Source: Mercenaria mercenaria
Lineage: Eukaryota; Mollusca; Bivalvia; Venerida; Veneridae
Reading direction: 5' to 3'
DNA: 64,000 nt
Assembly: GCF_021730395.1 (NCBI RefSeq)
Contig: NC_069378.1
Span: 46,265,001 to 46,329,000 of the forward strand
Part shown: positions 54,206-64,000 of the stretch, in pieces
Layout of the letters: each line of letters opens with the position of its first letter
How positions within the stretch are numbered: position 1 is the first letter of the stretch
Notes under the pieces: generated by a model
The model's database searches: none
Seen by the model: only the letters and a program-made list of their open reading frames with translations
Told to the model about the DNA's origin: nothing
Translations under genes and position numbers: made by a program

Positions 54206-55740
54206 AGTGTATTATCATTGAGTAATGCCCAACTACACTCCCGCGATGTCAAACGTGATAAAAGTCAAATAACGCACGTAAATATTTTAATGAAATTGGG
54301 GCCTACTGTTTGAAGGAAATGGACCAGTAATGATAATCGGCGATTTTCATTCGTTTACGTATTTCCTAAATTCGATTTCGGCATTCTCAGGTTGTTATGA
54401 AAGACTGTAACTCAATGCAGACTTGGAGCGCCGGTATAAATTACAGACTCCGGTAAATACCGGATGCAAACAATTTAAACTTAAAGTACTTTAAATGTAT
54501 ATATTTTGTACCCATGGTGATACTAAACCTAACCTTTAGTCAGTATATCATACATATTATACAAAAAATGCCTGCGAACATGCAATAATTTGCGGGGTTT
54601 TTTTTGCCCTGCGCTCCAATTGATAATCACTTCCGGGCATGCGCAGAAGACCGATCCAACTCTTCAATGAGTTACATCGGTTATGGAAAATCATTTTCTA
54701 ATATGTCCAAAGGATGCCGAAATCATATATGGATGATACGTAGTCGCACGGAAAATTGCTCTGTCAAAATTTAGAACATCATCACACAACTTATTTATTA
54801 AAACAGGCCGGTATGACAACACTAAACGCAATCAAAGTAAATATTGTAGTATGAATAAATTAGAAAATGAATATCGTTTCTTGCAGGTGTATGCGAACTA
54901 CCGCGAACTTAGAAAGAATATCTTAAACCTTTTTACTGTCAATGGCCAAATTTTAAGACGGTCGATTCGATTATGAATTCGAAATCTAAAAAGTCAATTT
55001 GTCAATTAGTTTGTTTTATCTTCTTTGCAAATAAAATATGGATTGCAATATTATTATTTCTGGTTTAAGAAAAGAATAGAATAAAATTAAAAATCAATAG
55101 TTCATAGATATAAATAGAAATATAAATCTATCAATGCCCTTTTCTCACTCTTTTGGAGATGTTTTCATCTGCTTATGTTTATATTGTATTTGTGCTGTAA
55201 GCATTGGAATAATAATGCAAGAAATTAAACGTTATGGTTGAAAAGAATTCAAATAGATGTTCAAACACTTACCAATTAATATCACACTAACGAATCCGTT
55301 TATTTATTTCCAGCATACAAAACACAACTCATAACAACTGGTGCGATTAAGTAATAGATGCTCATTCTTTTTTTATACATATACAGGCATTATTTCAGCA
55401 AACACTTGACCCTCTACGTTGGAAAGTTTTAACGAGGTCTGAATAAGGAAAATGATCACGTTAGGCGGTTTAATTGAGAGGTTTTGTGATGTTAAAACTG
55501 TGTTGAGTGTCTGCTACCGCTGGGAACACGATTAATTATGCCAAACAATAATTTCGACTTCAGTTTTTATATATTAAACAATAAAGAACATTTCCGTTCT
55601 CATTGCTCTCAGAAATGTATAGATTGTACTAATTAATTTTAGGTCGATTGTGAAGCAAGTTCAGTAATTTATATTTATCAATCTCTGCACCTCATTTCTG
55701 ATGAAGTCCATCGACACGGAGGTATGGGAGAATGGAAACC
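54206..55740. other. No gene seen
   Basis: AT-rich spacer; no significant frame or recognised repeat. Confidence 0.4.
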
Positions 55741-55754
55741 AGTTTCCCCTTTTA

Positions 55755-55850
55755 TTGCTGAGCGTTAAGCAAGGGAGCTACTTGTACCATTTTTCACGTC
55801 TTTGGTATGACGCGGCCGAAGATAGAGCCAACGACCTCCCGTTTAATTGG
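55755..55850 (-). mobile_element. SINE fragment (same family as 25493-25830)
   Basis: 'cacgtctttggtatgacgcg' + 'gccgaagatagagccaacga' + 'cctcccg' matches the body and B-box end of the SINE at 25493-25830. The head is missing. Confidence 0.75.
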
Positions 55851-55859
55851 CAATCAAAC

Positions 55860-56980
55860 CGAGACCAGTTAGAATGTGATATCTGTTTTGACATATACAT
55901 CTAACTTACATAGTCAATCTAATGCAAGATATCAGGGCACCGCAATCCGAAACACTTGAGATTTAGTTAGGATAAATTTTAGTAACAAAACTAGAAGTAA
56001 ATGAATAGAAAAATAGCGGGAGATTTAGTTAGTAGTCATGATCAAGAATGAATAACTTGTAATACAACTGATACCTTGTTATTCGGTAGATTCAACCAAA
56101 CTCTTGAGATTACAAGACCAAAAAGACAGAGAATAACAATAACGATAATCCTTTAATAGCAATTAAGAACAATAAATTCAAATATATACTCAAATGCAAA
56201 AGAAAGTGTGCACTTTTTAAATTTGAATATTCTCAGTTCTAAAACAGGTATTCGTCTACAATTTGCAACATCCTTTGCTCGAAGCATGTACTATTGATCT
56301 TCCTTCAATTTTACAATAAAAACTGAGTAGAGTCGAGATAACTAGAGATAGTGGACTTTTGCACGGTTTGCACGTGCTGCCCATAGGAAATGTACATGTC
56401 TACAAAAACGTGTTTTGTCAGTTTTCTTTTACCTTTGGTGAAAGGAAAAACACATTAGATTTCGAACCTGTGCTGTAATAAAATGCCACGACTTAGTGAA
56501 ACTCAGCGAACTGAAGCATTAACAATGCTTCAACGGGGTAACGACGTTGTTTACGTCAGCAGAATCAAAATCTTTACATTAAGTTTCACTTTAGATTAAA
56601 CTGTTTCTGCTATTACTAGATTGATAAACTGAAAACTTTGTCACATATCCATTACATTTAAAGCATCATTTAAAGTATCAATTGGTTGTAAGAGTGTTAG
56701 AAACATTCTGACCCAGTAAAACATCTAAAGGGTCAAATAAGACCCAAAATAGGCAGTGATTGTGTTCCTACTTATTTTCTGTCTCAAACACAGCATGTGT
56801 TTTACTTACAAATAAAACACTGTATTCCATTTTCAAATTATAGTCAGTTTTTACTGATATAACGTTAGAGATAATAAAAGACAAACACAACCTTGATCTG
56901 CGCTAGTCTTGTTGATTTTGCTAAGCTAGATCACTCTCGGCGGGCCGAATACTTCATCGCAGATTAACGTAAAAGTGTAA
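55860..56980. other. No gene seen
   Basis: AT-rich spacer, no recognised feature. Confidence 0.4.
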
Positions 56981-57315
56981 ACAACTACGTAATGAGCTAA
57001 ATCAACATCATCACCTAACATTGTACTTGTAATGTCCGTAACAGCTATGTTAATGACGTAAAAAGTAAATAAGCCAAATTAACAACAATACCACACCATA
57101 TACCTGTATTGTGTATTGTAAATGATGTAAAAAGTAAACAAAAGAAAAATAATTAAAATATATAACATCACCAAACATGATACATTTAATGTCTTTGATA
57201 GAATTGCAAATTATGTAGAAATGTGTACAGAAACATAATAAGTTAAATAAATACACCCCCATACTGTGTATATGTAAGGTCATTAACCAGATTGTAACAG
57301 ATATAAAAGAGTAAA
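56975..57315 (+). repeat. Degenerate tandem repeat, about four units of 80-90 bp
   Basis: Units share 'gtaaaaagtaaa', a middle 'acatcaccaaacatg' or similar, and 'tgtaatgt'. The units are strongly diverged, so the call is tentative. Confidence 0.4.
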
Positions 57316-57319
57316 CAAC

Positions 57320-57930
57320 TGTTTAAAAAGAACTCTGTTATTTTTTTACGCTAAAACAACACGCTCTTTATTTATACAAAAGTCGGATCAAGACGTACTC
57401 GAAGCAGCTGATCTTCGCGTTGTTGCAAATACGTTTTTTTTCTTCTTCCGTAGGCCTATTATACACACAAACTTCGACTGAAATACTATACCACTAAAGT
57501 CGCTCTTCGTTATGATCTACATTGGCTTTTCTGAACTTTTTGTACATGAAAAATAGTTAAATAATAATAAAATATTTAATACAGAAAACAGCCACATGTT
57601 GATCAATTCAGCTAGACAATTATGCTTGTATATACGGATCAACAGAAATATATATTGTAAATCAATTTAAACGGTGTACCGTTTCACCGTAAAGTATTTC
57701 TATTACAAGACGTTTGTCAAGTGACTGTTAGTAATAATACCCGAAAGGATACACGTCCAAGTACGTACACGTATGTACAGAACGTTCAAAACAAAAGTCT
57801 GGATGTTTGTTAACTCTTATGAACGGAAAGTTAATATGGTTTTACAAGAGTTTTGTTTGTGAATGTGTTTGTCTTAATTCGGTAAGAGAATCAAAGTTTT
57901 GAGTTTTGAAAATACTGAAATGGAATAAAT
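57320..57930. other. No gene seen
   Basis: AT-rich spacer. Confidence 0.4.
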
Positions 57931-57935
57931 ACTAA

Positions 57936-58438
57936 TGTTTCCATGCCGGAACCTGCTTGAAATCTTATTCTTAATACGTTTGTTCCCGTTAAAACATGGT
58001 TACGCTAACGTTAACGGGCGATGACGTCAATGTTTTTGCTGCGCTACTATATTTTATCTTTTTTTATAGATAGAGGGAATGTAAGAATCAAAATAGTGTA
58101 TAGCAAAATAATGTTCTACTTACATTTTTGCTCACAAACTCAGTTATACTTCGCTAGTATAATTCAATCGGGCTACTCCCTCATGAAATTATTCCGCGGA
58201 CGTATAACCATTTTTTAGTGTATAAATAATATTAAAACACGATTTTTCTATACGTTATTTTGATTCTAATATTCCCTTTATCAAAAACAGAAGATAAAGT
58301 ATAGAAGCGCTATTTCTTGGTCGTTACAATAACATTGACGTCATCGCCCGTTAACATGACGTCATGTTCGAATAAGCTTGTTTTAACGGAAACAAGCGTA
58401 TAAGAATAAGATTTCAAGTATGTTCTGGCATGGAAAGA
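57936..58438. mobile_element. 500-bp foldback/MITE with TIRs of about 100 bp
   Basis: The left arm (57936-58033: 'tttccatgccggaacctg', 'cttgaaatcttattctta', 'taacgggcgatgacgtcaat') is the reverse complement of the right arm (58340-58438). Pairing also continues inside ('gaatcaaaatag' with 'ttttgattct'). Each arm carries TGACGTCA or TGACGTCAAT, a CRE-type site. Confidence 0.8.
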
Positions 58439-58439
58439 T

Positions 58440-58700
58440 TTTATCTAATTCACGTATTTTATTTCAAATATTCCCAGCAAACATTCATACTTATACTGTA
58501 AGTAGATCAATAACGACCATAAGACATATTTGATGTAATTTTACATACAGCATGTACAATATCGATGATATTTTCGATGACAAGTTTCTTTGTTTGATAT
58601 TGCAATAGACTATTTATTCCACAAAATGTTTGTTGAATTTTATTGAATTCCATACACTGTATTTGAATGACCGGCTAAGTACATGGTATTAATCGCACGA
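58440..58700. other. 3' flank of the fucosyltransferase gene
   Basis: Contains the probable polyadenylation signal at 58613-58618; otherwise AT-rich. Confidence 0.5.
58613..58618 (-). terminator. Probable polyadenylation signal of the fucosyltransferase
   Basis: AATAAA on the minus strand, 88 bases after the stop codon. Spacing is normal for an animal 3' UTR; there is no transcript evidence. Confidence 0.5.
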
Positions 58701-58705
58701 CTTCA

Positions 58706-59863
58706 TCAAATATCTATAATATCTTGAGATTTGAGACAAGGCTGAGATCCAAATGCCCAATTTGTAATGTTTTCAATAGTTTTTGAATATTTGTCCTCGA
58801 AATTCATTCTTTCACATATGTCACACAATGCTCTTTGATAGACTTGTAAATACCCCGGAGAATAAAACTGACTCTTTCGTTTAAGCAGTGCAGCATATTT
58901 ATTGACGGTAAGGGTTTTCAAGTAAGTTCCAAGATCCTTGATTGATTTGAAATCTTCTGTTGCTACGTATGTTCCTTTAGGAAAGAATATTTTCGATTCC
59001 TCCTTACTACCGCCACGTGTCAACATTATCAGATCGTAGTTGAAATTTTCGTAAAATTTTTCCGTGATATATTGATGACATAGGGCATTCTCAAATGCTA
59101 AATAAAATTTGTAAGTTGTATTCAAAATTTGAAAGCAGTTTTCATCATGTGTGAAGTGAGTTCCACAGTTCCACTTTTTACCACAACTTCCCAAGATATC
59201 TACATCAATATATTTCTTCAATTCGTTAACATACTCTTGTCTTTTCGAGTGTGTGCTGCAGTGTGATGCTATCATCAAAAGCGTCTTGTTTTTATTTTGG
59301 GCTATTGACTTGAAGTCTCTCCTTTCCTTATGTTTGCGTTTTAGTATTTCTCCATATGGTAGAAATATGTCTGTGTTATCCCTGTCATAGGTCATTGTCC
59401 AATTGAATATATATTCTGTATTTTTGTACCACCAGTTTCCACCAGCACCGTATGTAAGCGGGGACTCGTGAGCCGCAAAAATCCAAACTTGGCCATCTGG
59501 ACGAGTAAATCGAAGCTTTCGTGGCATAAATCGGCCATCAAATATAATTGCCTGGCTTTTGTTTGCATCTGTTCTATCAAAACTCATTTTGCAGTTGTTG
59601 TATTTACATGTTTTAAATCCACAGTCCATAGCGTATTTGCGATGAACTCTAATAAAAGGAGGCGGGTTATACCAAAGTATTCCAAATGTCCAGTTTCTGG
59701 TATATATTTCAGTTGCAACCCGAATGCCCTCCAAAGTCTGGAAAATATAGTGTTCTATATTAAAGAAGTTCTGTACATTTGATAAACCGAAAGTAATGAC
59801 GTAACGTAATCTATTCGGAAAACGGTGAATAACCTCGATTCGGCGTACGGAAATGAAAACCAT
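58706..59863 (-). CDS. GT10 alpha-1,3-fucosyltransferase
   Basis: It transfers fucose from GDP-fucose to GlcNAc of N- or O-glycans in the Golgi lumen. From ATG at 59863 it is 385 aa. The acceptor-side motif HESP lies at 132-135, with FNWTMTYDRDNTDIFLPYG at 153-171. The GDP-fucose motif is FYLAFENALCHQYITEKFYENF at 253-274 (no longer run quoted), followed by PKGTYVATEDF. A C-terminal Cys347-x-x-Cys350 pair fits the disulfide typical of the family. Several Asn-x-Ser/Thr sites suggest a luminal protein. No membrane anchor is seen after this Met, but in-frame sequence upstream to an AG at 59909-59910 encodes a hydrophobic run (NIAVVLVQII), so the true start and part of the anchor probably lie in an upstream exon. 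The catalytic region is one exon. Confidence 0.93.
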   Translation of the reverse strand: MVFISVRRIEVIHRFPNRLRYVITFGLSNVQNFFNIEHYIFQTLEGIRVATEIYTRNWTFGILWYNPPPFIRVHRKYAMDCGFKTCKYNNCKMSFDRTDANKSQAIIFDGRFMPRKLRFTRPDGQVWIFAAHESPLTYGAGGNWWYKNTEYIFNWTMTYDRDNTDIFLPYGEILKRKHKERRDFKSIAQNKNKTLLMIASHCSTHSKRQEYVNELKKYIDVDILGSCGKKWNCGTHFTHDENCFQILNTTYKFYLAFENALCHQYITEKFYENFNYDLIMLTRGGSKEESKIFFPKGTYVATEDFKSIKDLGTYLKTLTVNKYAALLKRKSQFYSPGYLQVYQRALCDICERMNFEDKYSKTIENITNWAFGSQPCLKSQDIIDI

Positions 59864-59908
59864 TTTATGAATTATTTGTACCAGTACAACGGCAATGTTA
59901 TTAGATTT
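59864..59908 (-). other. Probable in-frame 5' extension of the fucosyltransferase exon
   Basis: On the minus strand, CTTTAG at 59909-59914 is followed by an open frame that runs into the ATG at 59863 and reads KSNNIAVVLVQIIHK. A signal anchor is required for a Golgi type II glycosyltransferase, and this supplies a hydrophobic stretch. The TAG in frame coincides with the proposed splice acceptor. Inference only. Confidence 0.5.
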
Positions 59909-59914
59909 CTAAAG

Positions 59915-60310
59915 TTAATAAAGTAAATATATGTTATTGAAACATTTAACACGTAAAAAATAATTCCGTTTCTTAAAATCAGCTTAAAATATGCGAATAG
60001 CTTTAAAGGAAATCAAAATGGTAGCAAGGCATTTTGGAAGTCACTACCAAAATTCGGCAGTGTTTTGGTATTCACTATCAAAATGGTCGAAATTTGGTAG
60101 TTTACAAAAATGTAGTACCAAAATGCGTTGGATATGTACACATCCATCGCAAAACGGTATTAATGATAATCTCCTGAACATTTTGTGACGAATGAACAAT
60201 ATAATTTCGATGAGAGTCATGATGGAACTTAGTCGCTAATCCGACTTTGACCTTTTGACCTTGAAAATATAACGGCCCTAGATTCAGTCAAGCGTTTTAT
60301 TGGAATTGTA
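59915..60310. other. No gene seen; repeated accaaaat phrase
   Basis: 60035-60130 repeats 'accaaaat' and 'ggtagt' phrases in both orientations, forming small inverted repeats. Nothing else recognised. Confidence 0.4.
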
Positions 60311-60314
60311 GGAT

Positions 60315-60487
60315 GCTTATTGCTTGCGAGTACGGAATCTTGTTTCAGCCATCGACTTTTCGGTCAGATAGATACGCGACAACTTGAAATTAAGCATTTA
60401 AGTTAGATGCTTAATTTCAAGTTGTCGTGTATCTATCTGGTCGAAAAGTCGACGGTGGAAACAGGATTCCGTATGAGAGCAATAAGC
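60315..60487. mobile_element. 173-bp palindromic MITE
   Basis: The ends 'gcttattgc' and 'gcaataagc' are inverted, and pairing runs almost to the centre at about 60402 ('acaacttgaaattaagcat' with 'atgcttaatttcaagttgt'). A near-perfect hairpin with few changes, so it looks young. Confidence 0.88.
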
Positions 60488-60489
60488 GG

Positions 60490-60845
60490 TTGCCGTTTTC
60501 ACCTAGTAATCGAATCGGATCCGATTAACCGAGTAATTGTCCCAGTCCTAATAGCTATTTGCGAATTTAGACGAAGTTGAGTGTGAACACCTAAGACGAT
60601 CGATTTTTCACATAGCCATCTCAATATCATTATATTGTGTGCGGTAGGAAAAATGCGTGAAAGGTGATATGCCTGGCTTATTATGCTACTACTATGCGGT
60701 AGGTGATGTAGATTTGGTTTCGAGTGTCCGTTAGAGAAAATTTGAAATACACATATCGCAAAATGTATTAAACGACCGTCATGAAATGTGTTGGAATATT
60801 ATTCAGCATTAGGAGTTGCGCAATATATCTGAGCATAAAGTACTC
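60490..60845. other. No gene seen
   Basis: Spacer without recognised features. Confidence 0.4.
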
Positions 60846-60849
60846 AAAG

Positions 60850-61090
60850 TGAGCCATTGTGGTAGGACAATGTCGGCCGACGTCGTCTGTCGTTCACAAT
60901 TTCATTGTTAACTTCGAGGTTGCAATTTAAGTCCAATCTTAATGAAACTTAGTCAGAATGTTGTGTTGAGAACATTTCGACAGAGTTTGATACCGGGTCA
61001 TTATTTGACTAGGTCAAATCAACCTCAAATTAAATCATAGAAAAACACTCTAGGTACCATATTTTCTATATGAAACTTAGGCAGGCCATT
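60850..61090 (+). repeat. Dispersed repeat fragment
   Basis: 'aatgaaacttagtcagaatg' + 'ttgtgttgag', 'gataccgggtcatt' and 'ctaggtcaaatcaa' belong to a tandem-core dispersed repeat common in bivalves. Only about one unit is recognisable. Confidence 0.6.
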
Positions 61091-61254
61091 TCTCTTTGAT
61101 ATAGATGAATATTTCAAAATTTATATGCATGCGTCTACCTAATTTGCAAATTACAATGACTTACAGTTATGATGTCATAACTATATTCATGATAAGTTCT
61201 TGCAAAAGAGGTCCTAAAATATGTTTACAAAAGTCCTTTATATCATTACATATG

Positions 61255-61495
61255 GTACATATTGTTGTTCTCCTTAATTATACCAAACTGCCCGATCACA
61301 CTTACGGACATATATTATCAAAACTTGTATTTTGTAAGACAAGTTATTTAGTAACATGTTCACATATGCTGTGTCAGTTTGCTTAGTGCAATATTTAAGT
61401 ACAAATACTTGCTTCACTTGTTCGGTTGTCCATCCATAATTTGGACATTCCAGAAATTGTCTCAGAGCTGTACAGGAGCAACAGTAATACGCCAC
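61255..61495 (-). repeat. Unclassified dispersed repeat, second copy
   Basis: Reverse-oriented relative of 39855-40075. On the minus strand it encodes SCTALRQFLECPNYGWTTEQ and continues open for about 70 residues, while the copy at 39855 stops early. Origin unknown. Confidence 0.55.
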
Positions 61496-61499
61496 TGAA

Positions 61500-62330
61500 C
61501 ATACAAATCAGCACCTGAAAAAACAGCTTTATACAAGGCTATATACCAAAAAAAAAGAAATTGTTCTTTGTTTCATATAAAATCCAGCTACTTCAGAACA
61601 ATTTTGTTTCAGTTTCTAGATTTTCACTCCGTCGTAGACCTATTTTCCACAAGATATCAATACATTTGCTTCAAGAGAACGAAAAGAAAAAGGGGTGTTG
61701 AATAGTATGCAGTAAAATGCAAGTCAACTGAAGTCAGGTACCCTCATATTGCCGCATTTCAGAAAGTGGTCCGCAGAATAAACACCCTACTTTCGTTTTC
61801 AAGTGAAAAACTCGAAAACATGCGAATATTAGCATGACAAGTATCCTATTTTATGTGAAATTCATTCCACGACTCAAATAATGCCCATTTGGTCCCCGAT
61901 TTATGCGCAAATGCGCGAGAAATGGAAAAAATTAGGATCTATTTATTAGGGACTTCTCTCGGGAGCACATTTTTGACCGAATTACTGCAATATAACCTAC
62001 AACCGTTCATATACTACAAAAATTCTGTCAAAAACAGCTGGCATAGATATGATAATAACATTTGTGCAAAGCCCCTTTGGAAGCATAGAATACAATCAAG
62101 CAATATAATTTCAGACTCGGTTTGTTTGAGTATGTTCATGATGTGCAGCACCACTTACGCCACCTATAGCATATGTAACACCGGTTTTATATTTTACAAT
62201 AAAATTGAAAGTTCTCTAATACCCCAAAAGAGAGTCAAAGGACCAGAAAATATAACAACATTGAGTCAATGTACTGGGAGACTTTTTACAGGCGCCACAC
62301 GGCTCTTATAAATTGCTGTTTTGATAGTTA
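61500..62330. other. No gene supported
   Basis: A plus frame from ATG 61922 runs to 62311 (about 130 residues) without a recognisable domain; the codon at the start of the longer frame is TTG. Confidence 0.4.
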
Positions 62331-62335
62331 ATGAG

Positions 62336-62463
62336 TGTAGGTTACTAACCGAGTATGAGGTGTTCATGAAATGAAAATACCCGCGTTCGTGCGAATCGTG
62401 ACCGCATGAGCGCGGGTATTTTCAATTCATGAACACCGATCTAAGAGGTAATAGGTAACTGAC
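62336..62463. mobile_element. Palindromic MITE, about 128 bp
   Basis: 'gtaggttactaacc' pairs with 'ggtaataggtaac', and the inner arms 'ggtgttcatgaa' / 'ttcatgaacacc' and 'aaaatacccgcg' / 'cgcgggtatttt' pair exactly. Centre at about 62398. Confidence 0.8.
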
Positions 62464-62464
62464 T

Positions 62465-63180
62465 TACACAACGTCATTTTAATTTGTTAGTTTTTATTTA
62501 TTTATTTATTTTTTATTTATTTATTTATTTATTTATAAGTCTTTCCTTCTCCCAGTCAGAAAAAAATAATTGTGGGAATTACTTTAACTTCAGCAGGTAA
62601 ATTGAAATACGGATAATGATATTAAAAAAGTTGATGAAAGTTCTGCTTATTCGCCAATGTAAATGCATTTTTGCCGATTATTTGTTGGGAGTTTTCCTTT
62701 GTTTCATTTTACAGAAAAACAAACAACGCACCCGTATGGTCTCTGTAACATCAATATTTCACTTTCTGAGGTTCACATTCTCATGAAGTGATATTTAACA
62801 ATTATGTATCCGAAAATGGTATTGTCTGTATATCTGTTTAACTGAATGAAAAGTCCGCAATTTGTATCGTTGTTTTTGTTGTTGTTGTTATTTTTATCTT
62901 TAAATGCACTACTTCACACTTCGGTTGCATGTTTATAAAACATTTTTCATGATAAACATAGTTTCTACTCTGCATTTACGGTTTCGTTGTGGTCGTGGTC
63001 ATCATTATCGTTATCATTATCATCATCTAACAATAATAATTAAAATGGTTATCTTTTTCTTCTACTCCTCCCTGTTAAGTACTTAGCCGTGAATGTATCT
63101 TGTAGATGAAAACATGAAGATCGTAATTCAAAGGTCAAAATATACAATATTCAAAAAAATAAGAGCTACTTGACGCAGGT
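62465..63180. other. No gene seen; (TTTA)n microsatellite
   Basis: A (TTTA)n tract lies at about 62497-62537. The rest is AT-rich. Confidence 0.5.
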
Positions 63181-63186
63181 ATTGTC

Positions 63187-63822
63187 TATTGTCCGTAAGC
63201 ATTGACCTGGCACTCATTAATCTTCGCCAGTATTTTCGTGGGGGGTTGGGGGTCCATTATTTTACGAAATATTTGTATCCTAAAATAACCAATATAAATA
63301 ACCAATGGCACGGTGGCATAATAGTAGCTGTCTGACTGCAACGCACGATACCAAATGTTCAAATTCACCTAAGACCTTTTTTTTAAATTCAATGTAATGT
63401 TGACATCGATGCTACTTTTGCTCTTTCAATATCTGCGTTACATATTTCACGGAATTTGATTGTTTTCTTTTGTAGATCTAGTATTCATTTTAAGGAAACA
63501 GTGGTGAGAAGTACTTTGTCTTTTTATCTAAGATACTTTTAAATATGTTTTATTCAACATAACGTTTATAGATAATAAGGTTTGATCAGATAAGTATGGC
63601 AATATTTCTACCGATAAAATTTGGGGGAAAATGGTCCGCATGCACGAGTTGAACCAAAAATGCAGTTTAGCAGCTAAACGTTTTGTCCGCACAGCTGTTT
63701 ACACGTGACATTGTGAAAATTATAAAGAAATATAAAGGCAATATTTATATCGCTATTTAACTTCAGACATCGAGAATTAATTTAAGGAAAATGTACGAAA
63801 TATTCTTGAGCACACTGGATAA
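63187..63822. mobile_element. TIR element with tRNA-like units, copy 3 (old)
   Basis: The left end 'tattgtccgtaagcattgac' + 'ctggcactcattaatcttcg' matches 31732 and 32471. The interior keeps 'ggcacggtggcataatagta' in place of the A-box region and, in reverse, 'cgttttgtccgcacagctgt'. The right end is eroded. Both tRNA-like units are degraded, so it is the oldest of the three. Confidence 0.75.
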
Positions 63823-63824
63823 CT

Positions 63825-64000
63825 GGCTATCCTGACGCCCGCTGGAAATGTAACCCAGCTGGAAATGTAACCCAGCTGTAAATCGGTAGGTACAGATTGT
63901 TTTGTTTATGAACAACCTGTGAAAATTTTTGTCATCTGGGTTAACAAATGTGTCCTTTCGGAACACCTGTGTAAAGATTCCGGGTTCTACGTTATTCCTG
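63825..64000. other. Unassigned end of window
   Basis: Contains a 17-bp direct repeat 'ggaaatgtaacccagct' at about 63844-63877. No gene recognised. Confidence 0.5.

Noticed and set aside
61889-62311. 140-residue plus frame
   Set aside because: Begins at TTG; the ATG version has no recognisable domain and lies in unassigned spacer DNA.

Overview
This window is nuclear DNA from an animal, very probably a heterodont (venerid-type) clam. The reasons are the AT-rich, intron-bearing host genes, a metazoan U1 snRNA gene, and many repeats typical of bivalves: pearl-like tandem-core elements, tRNA-derived SINEs, and palindromic MITEs with the 'gcgcagtctggtcaggatcc' core. There is no operon structure, CRISPR array or prokaryotic feature. 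Family names come from sequence recognition only; no search was run.

The convincing protein genes are few and all on the minus strand. (1) Two tandem paralogues (13677-15632 and 28032-29981) encode membrane proteins with a full LRAT/NlpC-P60-type domain (His...His...NCEHF), membrane segments, a second LRAT-like module with Ser in place of the catalytic Cys, and a third half module. Each has its coding sequence in one exon behind a clear 3' splice site in the 5' UTR. (2) A fibrinogen-related (FReD) gene at 51780-52917 has an N-terminal signal anchor, a coiled stalk and a complete fibrinogen C-terminal domain. The stalk is interrupted by two apparent single-base frame changes. (3) A GT10 alpha-1,3-fucosyltransferase lies at 58706-59863. 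A decayed plus-strand gene of the DUF7869-like 'GQNKNN' family, with three recognisable introns, lies at 43505-46246.

The RNA gene is a full-length U1 snRNA (9609-9770, plus). Its roughly 310-bp upstream region is duplicated about 2.1 kb away beside a U1 fragment (7171-7525).

Layout: 0.1-6.9 kb is nested tandem-core elements (one inside another, plus a hAT MITE with an 8-bp target duplication). 6.9-11.1 kb is the U1 region and a foldback element that carries a miniature LTR retroelement whose LTRs contain tRNA-like sequences. 11.7-12.7 kb is MITEs and a SINE. 13-30 kb is the LRAT pair, with MITEs, a pogo-like element and a 1.6-kb inverted repeat between them. 30-42 kb is mostly non-coding, with two tandem copies of a TIR element holding two opposed tRNA-like units. 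42-47 kb is a long-TIR element, the decayed gene and MITEs. 47-50 kb is a CCCGTATATT motif cluster and a 1.6-kb AGC/AGT triplet tract. 51-60 kb is the FReD and fucosyltransferase genes. 60-64 kb is small palindromic MITEs, dispersed repeats and an old third copy of the tRNA/TIR element.

The host genes show no shared pathway. LRAT-type enzymes act on lipids or acyl groups, FReDs are often immune lectins, and GT10 enzymes make fucosylated glycans. The strongest leads are the miniature LTR element with tRNA-like LTRs, the TIR family with paired tRNA-like units, the altered U1-70K loop in U1, and the three-module LRAT-like protein pair.
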